In this document: positions 1 to 10,315 of the stretch, one piece after another | Numbering within the stretch: position 1 is the stretch's first letter | How the letters are laid out: every line of letters starts with the position of its first letter | From: Globisporangium splendens | Taxonomy: Eukaryota > Oomycota > Peronosporomycetes > Pythiales > Pythiaceae | Length of the DNA: 64,000 bases | Reading direction: 5' to 3' | NCBI GenBank assembly: GCA_006386115.1 | Contig: VFIW01000149.1 | Location: 1-64,000 of the forward strand | Made by a program: the position numbers and the translations under genes | The notes under the pieces: model-generated | Databases searched by the model: none | Told to the model about the DNA's origin: nothing | The model's input: the letters and a program-made list of their open reading frames with translations, nothing else

Positions 1-2811
1 CTTGGTGGGAGATTTTGGAGTGCCTTCTCTGAGGGATTCTTGAAATACTTGATCAGTTCTTGGCATGCTTCGTCTTGCTTGTAGCCCTCAGTGATCTCTT
101 CTTGGACTGTGCTTGTCACTCCCGTAGCAATCGCGTTGACGTCTTCACAGAGTCGACACGCTCCGTTCGTGTCGTCACTCTTGTTCTTCGGATCATAATC
201 CGGACGTCTTGACAGCGCATCGGCAAGAATGTTTGACTTGCCGGGCTTGTAATGTACAACAAAGTTGTACTCAGCGAAGAAGGAAAACCATCTTGCCATT
301 CTTTGCGATAGGTGAGGCGTCTTTACAGCTGTCCGCAGTGATGCGTGATCAATGTAAATAGCGAACTGCTTTTCACCAAGCAAATAGACTCGGAACTTTG
401 CCAATGCATACTTCATGGCCAATAGTTCCTTGTCATGGACCGGATAGTTCCTCTCTGCGGGCCTGAGTTGTCGTGACAACTCTTTCTTTGCCCTCATCAT
501 CGTGTTGCATTAGTGCACACCCGATGGCATAGTCGCTCGCATCGCAGACTACATGGAACGGCTTCTCATGGTCTGCGAGAGCTAGGACAGGAGCTTCTCT
601 TAAGCTCTTCTTTACTTCGGCAAACGCTGCCTGATGTTCCTCTGGCCATTCCCACTCATTATCTTTCTTCAAAAGACTCGTGAGGGGTTGCACTAACGCT
701 GCATAGTTGCGCGTGTATTTGTGCAAATAGTTGGCCAAACCCAGCCACTGACGTAGCTGTTTGACGTTCTGAGGAATAGGCCAATCGTCGATAGACTTGA
801 CCTTCTCAGGATCGACCCGAACGCCATTCTTACCAACAAAGCAACCGAGTACAGGGATCTCGGGGGCGAAGAAGATGCATTTCTTCAAGTTAGCGTACAG
901 TTTGTTCTCACGCATAACTTGAAAGACTTGACGAAGATGTTCAAGGTGAACATCGACATCTTTCTTCCCTTCCGAGGCCTTGCTGTGAACGAATATGTCG
1001 TCAAAGTAGCTCGGTGCAAACTCTCTCAATGGACGAAGTACATTCGTGACCATTCTGTTGAAAGTTGCTGGCGCGTTCTTCAGACCTTGTGGCATTACCA
1101 TCCACTCCCACAGCATATCACTAGGGGTGCTTACTGCTGTAAATGGTACATCGCTCTCACGCATACGAATCTGATAGAATCCATCCTTCAGATCGATCGC
1201 GCTAAAGACAGTGCTGCCAACCATTCCATCAAGGATCATATCCTTACGTGGAACTGGGGTCTGAGCAGGTATGGTCGCATCATTCAATTTGTTGAATGCG
1301 TGAACAATGCGCCAACCGCCTGTGGCCTTCTTCACACAGAAGGTGGGACTGCAGTGCGGAGACTTGCTCTCGCGCACATGGCCAGCCTTCTGTCGCTGCG
1401 CGAAGAACTCGTCGATCGCATCGACTTGTTCCTTCGGTAGCGGCCATTGCCTCGTGATACAGTACTTCGTTCCCGGAAGTACATCAATCTCGTGACGAAT
1501 GCCTCTGTCCTGCGGCAATTCGTCCGGCACTTTGTCTGGAAATATGTCCGCATATTCCTTGACAAGTCCATACACGGGGTTTGCCTTTAGAGCGTCCCAC
1601 GACTGCTCATCAAACCTCTCCTTCCGTGTCCTCTCATCTAACACTTCCGCAGTGTTGATGACATCGTCGGCAACTTCATCGACGATCGCACAAATTTGCG
1701 AAATTTCGCCTTTCGCCAGGCTACGCTTAAGCGTCTTCTTGCTCATCAACGGCAAGGAAATCAATTCTTGAGCCAGACTTGGAGGATTTTCCACTTGTAC
1801 GTGACGCACTATCTGGCTGTCACCTTCTTCATTGTAGACTGCGACGTTCACATATTCGCTTGAAGTGGCTTGTTCTTGTCTCTTCACTTCATCTTCTGCC
1901 TTTCTTGTGTCTTGATCAGGGACGCTTGCAGATCTTCGTTCTTCTTCGTCGGTCTTCTTGTCTTCTTTAACCCTGCCAGAGCGGAACTCCACATCGCTCT
2001 TGGCTACAGGAGCAGTCTTTTTCTGGCGCCTGACTACTCCACCTCCAGTGGTCTTCACGGGCTTGTCATTTGAGTGTGAGGGGCCATCGCACGCCTGACT
2101 CTCATTAGACACATCTTCAACAGATGTATATGCCCAAATCACCTCTCTTGCTGCCTGGCAGCTGAGGTCTCCGTCGACTTGCTTGTCGACGCTGATCTTC
2201 TTCTTCTTCCAGTCAATGCTCGGTTGGTACCTTCTCAACCAGGGCATTCCCAGAATCAGATCAAACTTGTCATCGAGGTCGAGTAGAATAAACTCATCTT
2301 CGCCTCGGAAATCATCACATTCGATTGCCATACGCAACACGCGCTTAGGCATCGTCACTTTCGATCCATTCGCCAAGCGAACGATCATTTCCTTGTTCGA
2401 GATAGGCAGGTCCAAACCTTGCCTTCTCACCACTTGTGTGCGGACAAAATTGTTCGACGCACCCGTGTCTACAAGAGCCCGTAGAGGTTCTGAGTAACCA
2501 TCTACCTTAACCTTGTGGACTATCAAGGCTGGCTCTTGCTCGACACGCTCACATCTGTTCGCGGAAACTTCATGTGCGTTGCGCACACCGGGGCAAGAGT
2601 TCTGCGCTTCCACGACATTCACAGAACTCTTTGTTCGCCCAGTAGGGAGCCCCGCTCCTACTGGTCGTTCCCGTTTTTTGGCTGTTGGGAACGCTCGAAT
2701 CGCCGGCCTCTGCCTGGTCGATTCGATTGCGAACCGTGTGTCGCTCGCTGGCTTGGTAAGGACACCTTGCAATTTCTTGCGATGTGACCGGGCTTGCCAC
2801 AACGGAAACAC
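1..2811 (-). pseudogene. pol: Pol (protease, RT, RNase H) of gypsy element 1, frameshifted
   Basis: The frame open from 2811 to 433 carries an aspartic protease (VDTGASNNFV), a reverse transcriptase with the catalytic YFDD box and the start of RNase H (HVVCDASDYAIGCAL). Around 440-480 the frame is lost: the following RNase H motif (RPAERNYPVHDKELLAMKY) continues to position 1 in another frame. About 11 bases seem to be missing just before it. The sequence then runs into the same pre-integrase region seen at 8.7 kb (ALSRRPDYDP). The element therefore needs repair or trans-complementation to move. Confidence 0.87.
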
Positions 2812-3701
2812 TTCCCGTCATTGCGTGGGTATCTGCTTGTAGTCGCATCGGCATACGAGATGTCCATCGGTTCTGGACCGTCGTGTGTGACTGCGTGTTG
2901 TCGAACAGGACGAGGGCCGAAACCGTTGAACTTGGCTTGCTTGATGCTGAATTCTTCTTGCATCGCTCGCTCGATGGCTTCATCCAGCGTCTTGGGGTAC
3001 TCGCGGAACAGCTGGTTCCGAATTGGACCATCATTGAGCCCTGCCATGAATGTCACAACTTGCGTTGAGGCATCAATCGGCTCATTCACGATACTTGACA
3101 CGAGGTATCGTGCTCGTTGAGCGTACGAGTGTAGGTCGTATTTACCCTGACGAAGCTTTAAGAACTCAGCGCGAGCCCGAAATTCGCTCTGCGGAGGCTC
3201 AAAAGCTCTCTTCAGCTCTCGCTTGAAGTCGCCCAGGTCGTAGAAGCAATGTGGCTCCGCCAATCGCTTCCCATACGCCCAACTCTTCGCTCGACCCGCA
3301 AGGTTTGACATCGCAAACAACACTTGCTGCATTGGGTCCCGTAGTTGTCTTGCAGTGATCGCTGCATCCAACTCAACGAACCATCTCGCTAGAGGTTCGT
3401 TCTCTCCGCCACGGTACGGAGATACATCGAGCTTCAGAGGTGCCACTCTCATCGTCGTGACAGGAGTTGCGGGCTGTCGATGAGAGTTCATGATCTCGTG
3501 ATGCATGAAGCTCGTAGCCGCGTTCCTCTGCTCATCCGGTGACGCTGATCTCAGCAAACTGATCACAGCCGCATCACCGATGACCGCTCGCATACGCTCG
3601 AGGGCTGCCCACTCGTGGCTCGACAAATGAGGAAAATGCTCATTCGTCAGCTCCACGGTCTCTCCAGGCATCGAGCCCACCGGCGTCTCAATCCCTTCCA
3701 T
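2658..3701 (-). CDS. gag: Gag polyprotein of gypsy element 1
   Basis: Encodes 347 residues from an ATG at 3701. The central part is a retrotransposon Gag capsid region (WFVELDAAI, LAGRAKSWAYG, LKLRQG..LHSYA), and near residue 295 there is a CCHC zinc knuckle (CFRCGKPGHIARNC) for RNA packaging. The end overlaps the pol frame (open from 2811) by about 150 nt and pol is in the -1 frame relative to gag, so a -1 ribosomal frameshift is the likely way pol is made. A frameshifted relative of this Gag lies at 23.4-24.1 kb. The ORF itself looks intact although the element as a whole is damaged. Confidence 0.88.
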   Translation of the reverse strand: MEGIETPVGSMPGETVELTNEHFPHLSSHEWAALERMRAVIGDAAVISLLRSASPDEQRNAATSFMHHEIMNSHRQPATPVTTMRVAPLKLDVSPYRGGENEPLARWFVELDAAITARQLRDPMQQVLFAMSNLAGRAKSWAYGKRLAEPHCFYDLGDFKRELKRAFEPPQSEFRARAEFLKLRQGKYDLHSYAQRARYLVSSIVNEPIDASTQVVTFMAGLNDGPIRNQLFREYPKTLDEAIERAMQEEFSIKQAKFNGFGPRPVRQHAVTHDGPEPMDISYADATTSRYPRNDGKCFRCGKPGHIARNCKVSLPSQRATHGSQSNRPGRGRRFERSQQPKNGNDQ

Positions 3702-3790
3702 TGTTTCTCACAATCGGACAGGGGTCTTGGAATGTCCGCGCACGCTACACAAGCGGCCTATGCAGACTCTTGACTTGGTCGTTGGAAGGA

Positions 3791-3808
3791 CTACGAAGTG
3801 CTACCAGG
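3791..3808 (-). other. Putative primer-binding site of gypsy element 1
   Basis: Read on the minus strand, the bases touching the 5' LTR are CCTGGTAGCACTTCG. The same string abuts the LTR at 24236. Position and conservation fit a tRNA primer site; the tRNA cannot be named without a tRNA set for this genome. Confidence 0.5.
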
Positions 3809-4416
3809 TGTAAGAGGCTATCCGAGACAGCCTCAAACACGGCACGCACGCTTGCGCTTGAAGAGGAAGACTTGAGGGGAACTTGGCAAAATTGCAACTG
3901 AATTAAAATGCTTATGGTTCCTGTCGCTACTTGTAAATGAACCCCAAGGGCTCCTACAGGTTTTATAACTAAAACCTAAACATACACAATAAAACCTATG
4001 AATCTGATATATAAAACCTTGGGTACACTGAGGTTGAACCTACGGGATCTTCGAGAAACTTGAATTTGAAGTACCGCGAAGATTCCCTGCGAAGTGATTG
4101 ACTCACGCCACTCACTTCAGGTGGCAGAGACACGTCCGTCTCGTCACCAGTGTTGCTTCCCCAAGTAGGAACCATCGCTCTCATGTCTCGAGTACTGTTG
4201 TGCGTAATCACGCCGAATCTCAATGATTGCGAGCGACCAACACTCAACTCAGACACAGATTGCTCTGACATCAGACGATGACGTCACCTGTGCATGTGGG
4301 GATCACTTTTATGTGTTTCACCCAATATCTTCGCGCCCACAATGCACTTCCACAAGGTGGTGTGTGACACACACAAAGAGCCACCTTGCATGTAATGGCA
4401 GCCTTAGCCCATTACA
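3809..4416 (-). repeat. LTR, subtype A (5' LTR of gypsy element 1)
   Basis: A 608-bp block beginning TGTAAGAGG and ending CCCATTACA on the plus strand, so it has TG...CA ends. A second copy of exactly the same length is the solo LTR at 20050-20657. The 18 or so bases inside it (3791-3808) are repeated next to the LTR at 24236, as expected of a conserved primer-binding site. Confidence 0.9.
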
Positions 4417-5615
4417 CAGCCGACTATGTGTGCAAGCTCAAGCGGTCGCTGTACGGTCTCAAGCAGTCGCCTCGGATGTGGAACCAGACCATCGACGACT
4501 TCATGCTCAAGCTCGGCTTCATCAAGTGCGAGGCTGACCACTGCGTGTATGTGAAGCGAGACGGTGACGACATGGTCTTCGTCGTGCTCTACGTCGACGA
4601 CCTCATCATCGCGTGCAGCGACGCCAAGTTGATGAAGATGACCAAGCACGCATTGAGTGGGCGGTTCGAGATGTCCGATCTCGGTGAGCTCAAGTACTGC
4701 CTCGGCATGGAGATCGCGCAAGACCAAGAGTGTGGTGAAGTGCCGATGCGACAGACCAAGTTTCTACACTCCATTCTGAGCAAGTTCGGCATGCAAGACT
4801 GCAAGCCCGTGAAGACACCACAAGACCCCGGACTGAAGCTGACCAAGAACATGTGTGAAAGCGGCTGCAAGCACGACGACACCACGCGAGGAGTGCCGCA
4901 CCGGAGCGCTGTCGGGTGTCTGATGTACCTCATGGTGGCGATGCGTCCGGACCTCGCAGCAGCAGTGGGAGTGCTGAGCCAGTTTGCTGCCGACCCGTGT
5001 CCGACACACTGGCAAGCCCTCAAGCGCGTGTTTCGGTATCTCCAAGCGACACCGACACACGGGATCGTGTTCTCCAAGACCGACGACGGCGGAGCACTTT
5101 GCGGCTACTCGGATGCGGATTAGGCTGGCGACATCGAGTCTCGACGAAGTGCAAGCGGATACGTGTCCGTGCTCAACGGTGGATGTGTGAGCTGGCGAAG
5201 CAAGAAGCAGCGCTCCGTGGCGCTATCGTCGACCGAGGCCGAGTGCATGGCCCTGTCTGAAGCGACCCAAGAAGCCGTATGGCTCAAGACGTTTGTGCGT
5301 GAACTCGGCGAGAATACAAGCGATGACCCAGTCAAGATCTTAGAAGACAACCAAGGTTCGATCGCGTTGGCCAAGAACCCCGAGTTCCACAAGCGCACCA
5401 AGCACATCGACATCCGCTACCACTTCGTGCGCGAGAAGGTGGAAGATGGTCAAGTGGTGCTGGAGTACTGTCCGACGCAAGAGATGTTGGCCGACATCAT
5501 GACGAAGCCGATTCCGTCCGCGCAGTTCGACTACCTTCGCACTAAGCTCAGTATCCAAGTCGCCATCGAGTCGAGTGGGAGTGTTGTGAAGACACCTCGA
5601 TCTGCGACGGTGTGA
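4417..5615 (+). pseudogene. pol: Ty1/copia pol 3' part (RT and RNase H), interrupted
   Basis: Reads [17 protein letters not shown], then the YVDD catalytic box, [14 protein letters not shown] and the RNase H signature SSTEAECMALSEA, up to a stop at 5615. Two lesions are visible. The 5' part is cut off by gypsy element 1 at 4416/4417. A TAG at 5121-5123 replaces the tryptophan of the normally conserved SDADWAGD motif, a single-base TGG to TAG change, with the same frame open on both sides. The 3' end is followed by an LTR-like stretch. Confidence 0.88.
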
Positions 5616-5960
5616 GTACCGGTATCACCGGTGTTACCAGTAATGTCGTGAAGACGCCTCGATCTGCTACTGCCTGATACCGGTATCTACCGGTGATACC
5701 GACCTCCACTCATGGCATCGCAGTCATTCAGTGTTTACGCTATTATGTTTACGACAGGTAAGACATGATTGTGGGTGCAGGATCTGATCGCACCCACCAG
5801 CTGTTTATGTGTAACGTTCCTAGTGGATAGTACAGACAAGAATCCAGTAGGAATCCAGTAGGCTTAGATGTAGCATGTGTGCATGTGAACTAAGGACCTC
5901 ATTCAATCAACCACTTTGCATTTTGCATCCAACCACTCAAGCAGCTTTCCAAAAGGTTAT
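5616..5960 (+). repeat. Copia LTR/leader region between copia pol and copia gag
   Basis: About 345 bp between the copia RNase H stop and the copia gag start. It opens with an imperfect tandem duplication (unit about 60 bp, around 5580-5700, each with GAAGAC.CCTCGATCTGC and a palindromic ACCGGTATC..ACCGGT core) and ends with GGTTATGAGCCC near 5954, plausible as a primer-binding site. Pol on one side and gag on the other, in the same orientation, suggests one LTR shared by two copia units. Exact LTR ends cannot be fixed without a second copy. Confidence 0.5.
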
Positions 5961-6585
5961 GAGCCCAAGCTCGTACGACTCTGCCTCCGCCGCCTCCACC
6001 ACCAACGCAACCATGGACCACGCCAGCACCGCCCGCATCAACAAGTTCGACGGGAACAACTTCCACGCGTGGAAGTTCAAGATGCAGATGGTGCTCGAAG
6101 AACGTGACCTGTGGGAGGTCGTGAGCGGGGAAGTAAAGCCCGAGCACTGTGTGACCGAGCTGGACCAAGCGACGTTCAAGAGGAAGTCTCGCAAGGCGAT
6201 GGCGATCATCTGCCTCGCGATGGAAGACTCGCAACTGCCGTTGGTTCGCTCGGCGAGTGGTGCGCATGATGCATGGTCGAAGCTTGAAGACCAATTCGAG
6301 AAGAAGAGCCTCGCGAACAAGCTCTTTCTTCGTCGTTTCTTCACGACCATGATGGAAGAAGGTGATGATGAGCTCGCGCACATCAACGAGGTCAAGACGC
6401 TGGCGGAACAGCTCGACGCGGTCGGCGCTCCGGTCAGCGAGGACGACTTGGTGATCACGCTTCTCGGCAGCCTAAGCGAGTCGTACCAGTTCCTGATCAC
6501 AGCGTTGGAATCGCGCTCTGACACGTTGACATGGAAGCTCGTGACGTCTCGGCTCCTGCATGAACACCAGATTCCAATGTCTGAC
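5961..6585 (+). pseudogene. gag: Ty1/copia gag fragment
   Basis: From the ATG at 5961 the protein contains the copia Gag signature (FDGNNFHAWKFKMQMVLEE, LADQLDAVG-like, VITLLGSLSESYQ, SRLLHEHQ). Around 6575-6585 similarity stops and the sequence becomes the reverse complement of a gypsy integrase chromodomain. The reading frame stays open to 7326 only by chance, so those downstream residues are not Gag. No zinc knuckle or protease follows. Confidence 0.8.
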
Positions 6586-8768
6586 GAGGCTCCCACGTGT
6601 CCGAGCTCGGTGGATATCCACGCCACCGAACTCTGTAGAAGCGTTGATGGTTTAACTGCTTCTTTCCTCGACGATGAGTCGGTCGATCTTCATGATCAAC
6701 AATCGACTCAACCACCCAGCGATGCTCTCCCTGAGAGTCTAATAACGGGGGTGGGGTTGAACGAGAAAACGATTGAGCGACTCTGGAAGTGGAAGAGTGC
6801 TCATCGTGGGCAAATCGAGGCTTTGCAGCAGCGTTGTTCGACGCTTGAGGAACGCTGCGAGAGTCTCGAGAACCTTGTCGCCGATCATGAGTCAAAGATC
6901 GATGTCCCGACAGAAGGTTGTGCCCAGTGTTCGGCTTTGGAGTCCCGTTTCGAGGAACGGTTCCAACAAGTTCAGGACGAACTTGTTCGACTCCAGAAGA
7001 ACGAGAAGTCTCGTGAGTTGGCTCACGATCGCCTTTTGCGCTCTGTGGAAGAGGCAGGTTCGGCTCTCGAGGTACTTCGTGGCGAGTACCATTCTCGTCT
7101 TCAAGCGTTGGAGGCAGTGAAGGACCAATCCTTCGACGTCCTGCAACTCTTGTACGCCGAGAAGAATCTCCAGAGCGATGAGCTGTTTGCTCTTCGCAAT
7201 CAAGTGGAGAAACTTCACGATCAGCTCGATCGTTTGCGGAAGATCTCGCAGGATCCGCAGATCCACTTGGAAGGTAAGGCTTTAGTCTACCCACATAAAA
7301 TGTCGGGTGTAGACGCATGCGTGTAGGTATGTCTAGCGTGTAGGCATCGCCATTGCATTTCACTACCTTGAACGGTCCAATGAACCTTGGCAGAAGCTTC
7401 GAGCTTCCCAAGTTGGACACTGCGTGTTCAGGCAGGTTCGCCGTGCTAAGTAATACAAGATCATTGATCTTATAAACTTGCTTGTTCTTCCTTCCGCTCT
7501 TGTCTGCTTGTTCCTTTTGCAGATCCTGAGCCTTCGCGATTGCGTCTCGAACAAACCTCACAACGGCTTGTCTCCTCACAACAAAGTCATCGACTTGCTG
7601 TGCCTCACGACTAGTGATGTCGTTGAGGGGTTTCATCGAGTCAAAGTTGGCTTTTAACTCGACAACAGCATTCAGGTCATACGACGACTGCGGCTTATTG
7701 CCTTTAGCCGTAGTCCCTCCCCCACTTAAGGTAGAGACCTCACCCATTATGGAAGCAGGCACTCGAGGATGAATGCCATAGTTCACATAAAATGGAGAGT
7801 GACCCGTCGAGACATGCGTGGAGTTGTTCAACGCAAACTCGGCAAGAGGGAGAAACTCACTCCACTCTTTGAAAGACGTCGCATAACTGCGCAACACGTC
7901 TTCCAGGACACGATTCACTCGTTCAGTTTGACCATCCGTTTCAGGATGTGCCGCTGTTGACATGGCCAACTTGGTGTCCAGAAGTCCGAACAGTGCACGC
8001 CAGAACTTGGACGTAAACCGAGTGTCACGGTCAGACACGATCTCAACGGGCAGGCCATGCAGACGGAATACGACGTCTACAAAGACCTTGGCCGTCATTT
8101 CGGCTGAGACCTTGTCCGAAACAGGCGCAAGATGGACCATCTTGCTGAATCGGTCCACAAACACAAGGATGCCATTCCTGCCGTGTTTGTCTCTTGGAAG
8201 TCCGAATATGAAATCCATACTCACAGACTTCCAACTGTCCTGAGGGACAGCCAATGAACGAAGTGGTGCCTGAGTGGAACCAGAAGGTTTCACTCGTTGG
8301 CAGATCTCGCAAGTCCTCACATACTTGCGCACCCACTTGTACATGTGTGGCCAGTAGTAATCCCGGGAAAGACTGAGAAACGTTTTCTCGCGTCCGAGAT
8401 GGCCACCCGAAGGACTGTCATGGTACTCATACAAGAGTCGATGACGCAGACCTTCGTCGTTGGGAACAACAACCCTTGCTGTATCCCCTTGTTCAACCGC
8501 ATAGTACAACAACCCATTGTGTACTCGGAAGCGGTGAACTCGCGACCTTGTGCGTGACGGAAGACCTTGCAGTGCTTTGTCCGAAGGGTCCTTGAAATAC
8601 TTCAACAAGTCCTGACATGTTTCGTCAGACTTGTACCCTTCGACAATGTCTTCTCGCACTATAGTCGTAGCTTGCACTGCGATCGCTTGAATGTCTTCAC
8701 AGAGTCGACACGCTCCGTCCGTGTCTTCACTCTTGGTCTTCGGGTCATAGTCCGGACGTCTTGAAAGC
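6580..8768 (-). pseudogene. pol: Gypsy element 2 fragment: integrase with C-terminal chromodomain
   Basis: On the minus strand from about 8768 the frame begins in the pre-integrase region (SRRPDYDPKTK) and carries the HHCC zinc finger (HDSPSGGHLGREK...CEICQRVK), the DD35E core (MDFIFGLPRD, SDRDTRF, TDGQTERVNRV), a GPF/Y-like part (LLPRFIGPFKVVK) and, near 6600-6750, a chromodomain (VRWRGYPPSSDTWEP). All of this is open. The element is missing everything 5' (an LTR abuts it at 8769) and its 3' LTR (copia gag starts at 6580), so it is a truncated but undecayed block. Confidence 0.87.
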
Positions 8769-9423
8769 TGTAGTGGGGCGCTGTTCACAACAGTCCCCAA
8801 AACACGGCACACACGCTTGTGCGACTTGAGGAAGCGATCTCCCGACTTGGAGGGAGAGAAGACGACTTGAGGGCTTGAGAGAAAATTTGCAACTGAATTG
8901 AAATGCTGTCACGGTTCCTGTCGCTACTTACAAATGAACCCCAAGGGATCCTACACGTTTTATAACTAAAACCTAAACATACACAATAAAACCTATGAAT
9001 CTGATATATAAAAACCTTGGGTACACTGAGGTTGAACCTACGAGATCTTCGAGAAACTTGAACTTGAAGTCCCGTGTAAAATTCCCTGCAAAGTGATTGG
9101 CTCGCGCCACACTTCAGGTGGCAGAGACACGTCGGTCTCATCACCAGTGCAGTTTCCCAAGTAGGAACCATCACTCAGTACTTGATTCGTACATGGATGT
9201 CATCACTCTGTACTGATTAGTACATGTGAACAACATTCTGCACTGATCAGCACAGAGAGCGCTCGTGACGTCATGGGATGACGTCACATGTGCATGTGGG
9301 GACTGTCATACCGTAATCCCTTTGTTGTTTGTCTCTCCACAATGCACACTGAAAGTGGTGTGTGGCACACTAGATCTGGGAACAGATCCACCTTCATGCA
9401 ATGGCTAGGTATAGCCCATTACA
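8769..9423 (-). repeat. LTR, subtype B
   Basis: Begins TGTAGTGGGGCGCTG and ends CCCATTACA on the plus strand, about 655 bp. It matches the LTR at 24236-24885 over nearly its whole length, including the internal block with repeated GTACATG/TGATCAGCAC motifs that subtype A lacks. It interrupts the pol gene of gypsy element 2 exactly after the SRRPDY region. Confidence 0.85.
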
Positions 9424-9506
9424 CCCTCCAAGTCGGGAGATCGCTTCCTCTGGCACAAGTGTGTGTGCCGTGTTTGAGGGACTGTTGTGAACAGCACCCT
9501 CTTACA
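9424..9506 (+). repeat. Inverted LTR subtype B end fragment
   Basis: These 83 bases are the reverse complement of the first bases of LTR subtype B (TGTAAGAGGG.GCTGTTC...CGACTTGG), directly abutting the LTR that ends at 9423. The arrangement is tail to tail. Confidence 0.8.
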
Positions 9507-9712
9507 TCACGCCGAATCTCAATGATTGCGAGCGACCAACACTCAACTCAGACACAGATTGCTCTGGCGTCAGACGATGACGTCACCTGCGCATGTGGGG
9601 ATCACTTTTATGTGTTTCACCCAATATCTTCGCACCCACAATGCGCGCATCAGGTGGCGTGTGACACACACAAAGAGCCACCTTGCATGCAATGGCAGCA
9701 TGGCCAATTACA
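9507..9712 (-). repeat. LTR subtype A fragment
   Basis: Matches the last 200 or so plus-strand bases of subtype A (TCACGCCGAATCTCAATGA...TGGCCAATTACA). The rest of that LTR is absent, replaced at 9506 by the inverted subtype B end. Confidence 0.85.
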
Positions 9713-9749
9713 TTCAAGATACATTAATATGTGTCACTCATGAAACACT

Positions 9750-10040
9750 GTACGTAGCTATTTGCACATTGGCCAACAGGACTAAACCATTAAGATTTAA
9801 TCCCATTGGATGATAGTCGGACTGGACACCTGACTCTCTACCAATGAGAGACACCGCAGGATTCAGTCACAAGGATTGCATGTTAGCACTTTAAAATTCT
9901 AATTCATTTCTCGTTTTGCACGCCACTGCGCAAAGCTCCAACCTTCCTCTTGGACACAGCGATAACGCTGTGCCCCTTCCTCCCGCGCGCTTCCTCAAAG
10001 CACGTGTACGCCGTGTAACAGGTAATCCCGTTGCGGTTCC
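9750..10040. repeat. Dispersed repeat R, copy 1
   Basis: Shares an ordered series of blocks with 25008-25290: CCATTGGATGATAGTC, GACACCGCAGGA, CGCAAAGCTCC, GCACGTG and AATCCCGT. By eye roughly 70% similar. No coding potential is seen. Both copies lie immediately beyond a gypsy LTR. It could be an old LTR or a SINE-like sequence. Confidence 0.6.
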
Positions 10041-10315
10041 TGTGGCGCTCAACAACATGACAAAAATCAGCTTCGCAGAGTAAAAATTCTCAAAAAAAAA
10101 ACCAACATCTCAAGAAAAAAACCGGTGTCCTTAAGATTATAGCGCGCACTTTACGAACAGCAATATAGCATACCGGTATGCATCGGTAGGCTCGCGACCG
10201 ACCAATTATAAAAGCACAAGTCCCAACTTGGCAGATTCCGTTACAAAACAAGTAGCGCTTGGAAGACACATCTCCACTCTCTCTCTCTCTTTCTGTGCAT
10301 GAGCTGACAGTGGCC

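Larger units (their letters stand above)
1..4416 (-). mobile_element. Ty3/gypsy retrotransposon 1 (chromovirus-like), cut by window edge
   Basis: The element reads right to left: 5' LTR at 3809-4416, a short leader, gag at 3701-2658, then protease, reverse transcriptase and RNase H, leaving the window at position 1. It has landed inside a plus-strand copia reverse transcriptase gene that resumes at 4417. The pol part is disrupted near 470, so this copy is probably not autonomous. The 3' LTR and left target duplication lie outside the window, so the insertion cannot be closed here. Confidence 0.9.

Noticed and set aside
4417..4421. CAGCC as target duplication of gypsy element 1
   Set aside because: The other end of the element is outside the window, so it cannot be tested.
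9424..10040. Possible tRNA or SINE (AATCCCGT box in repeat R)
   Set aside because: No cloverleaf or A box at the right distance could be found by eye.
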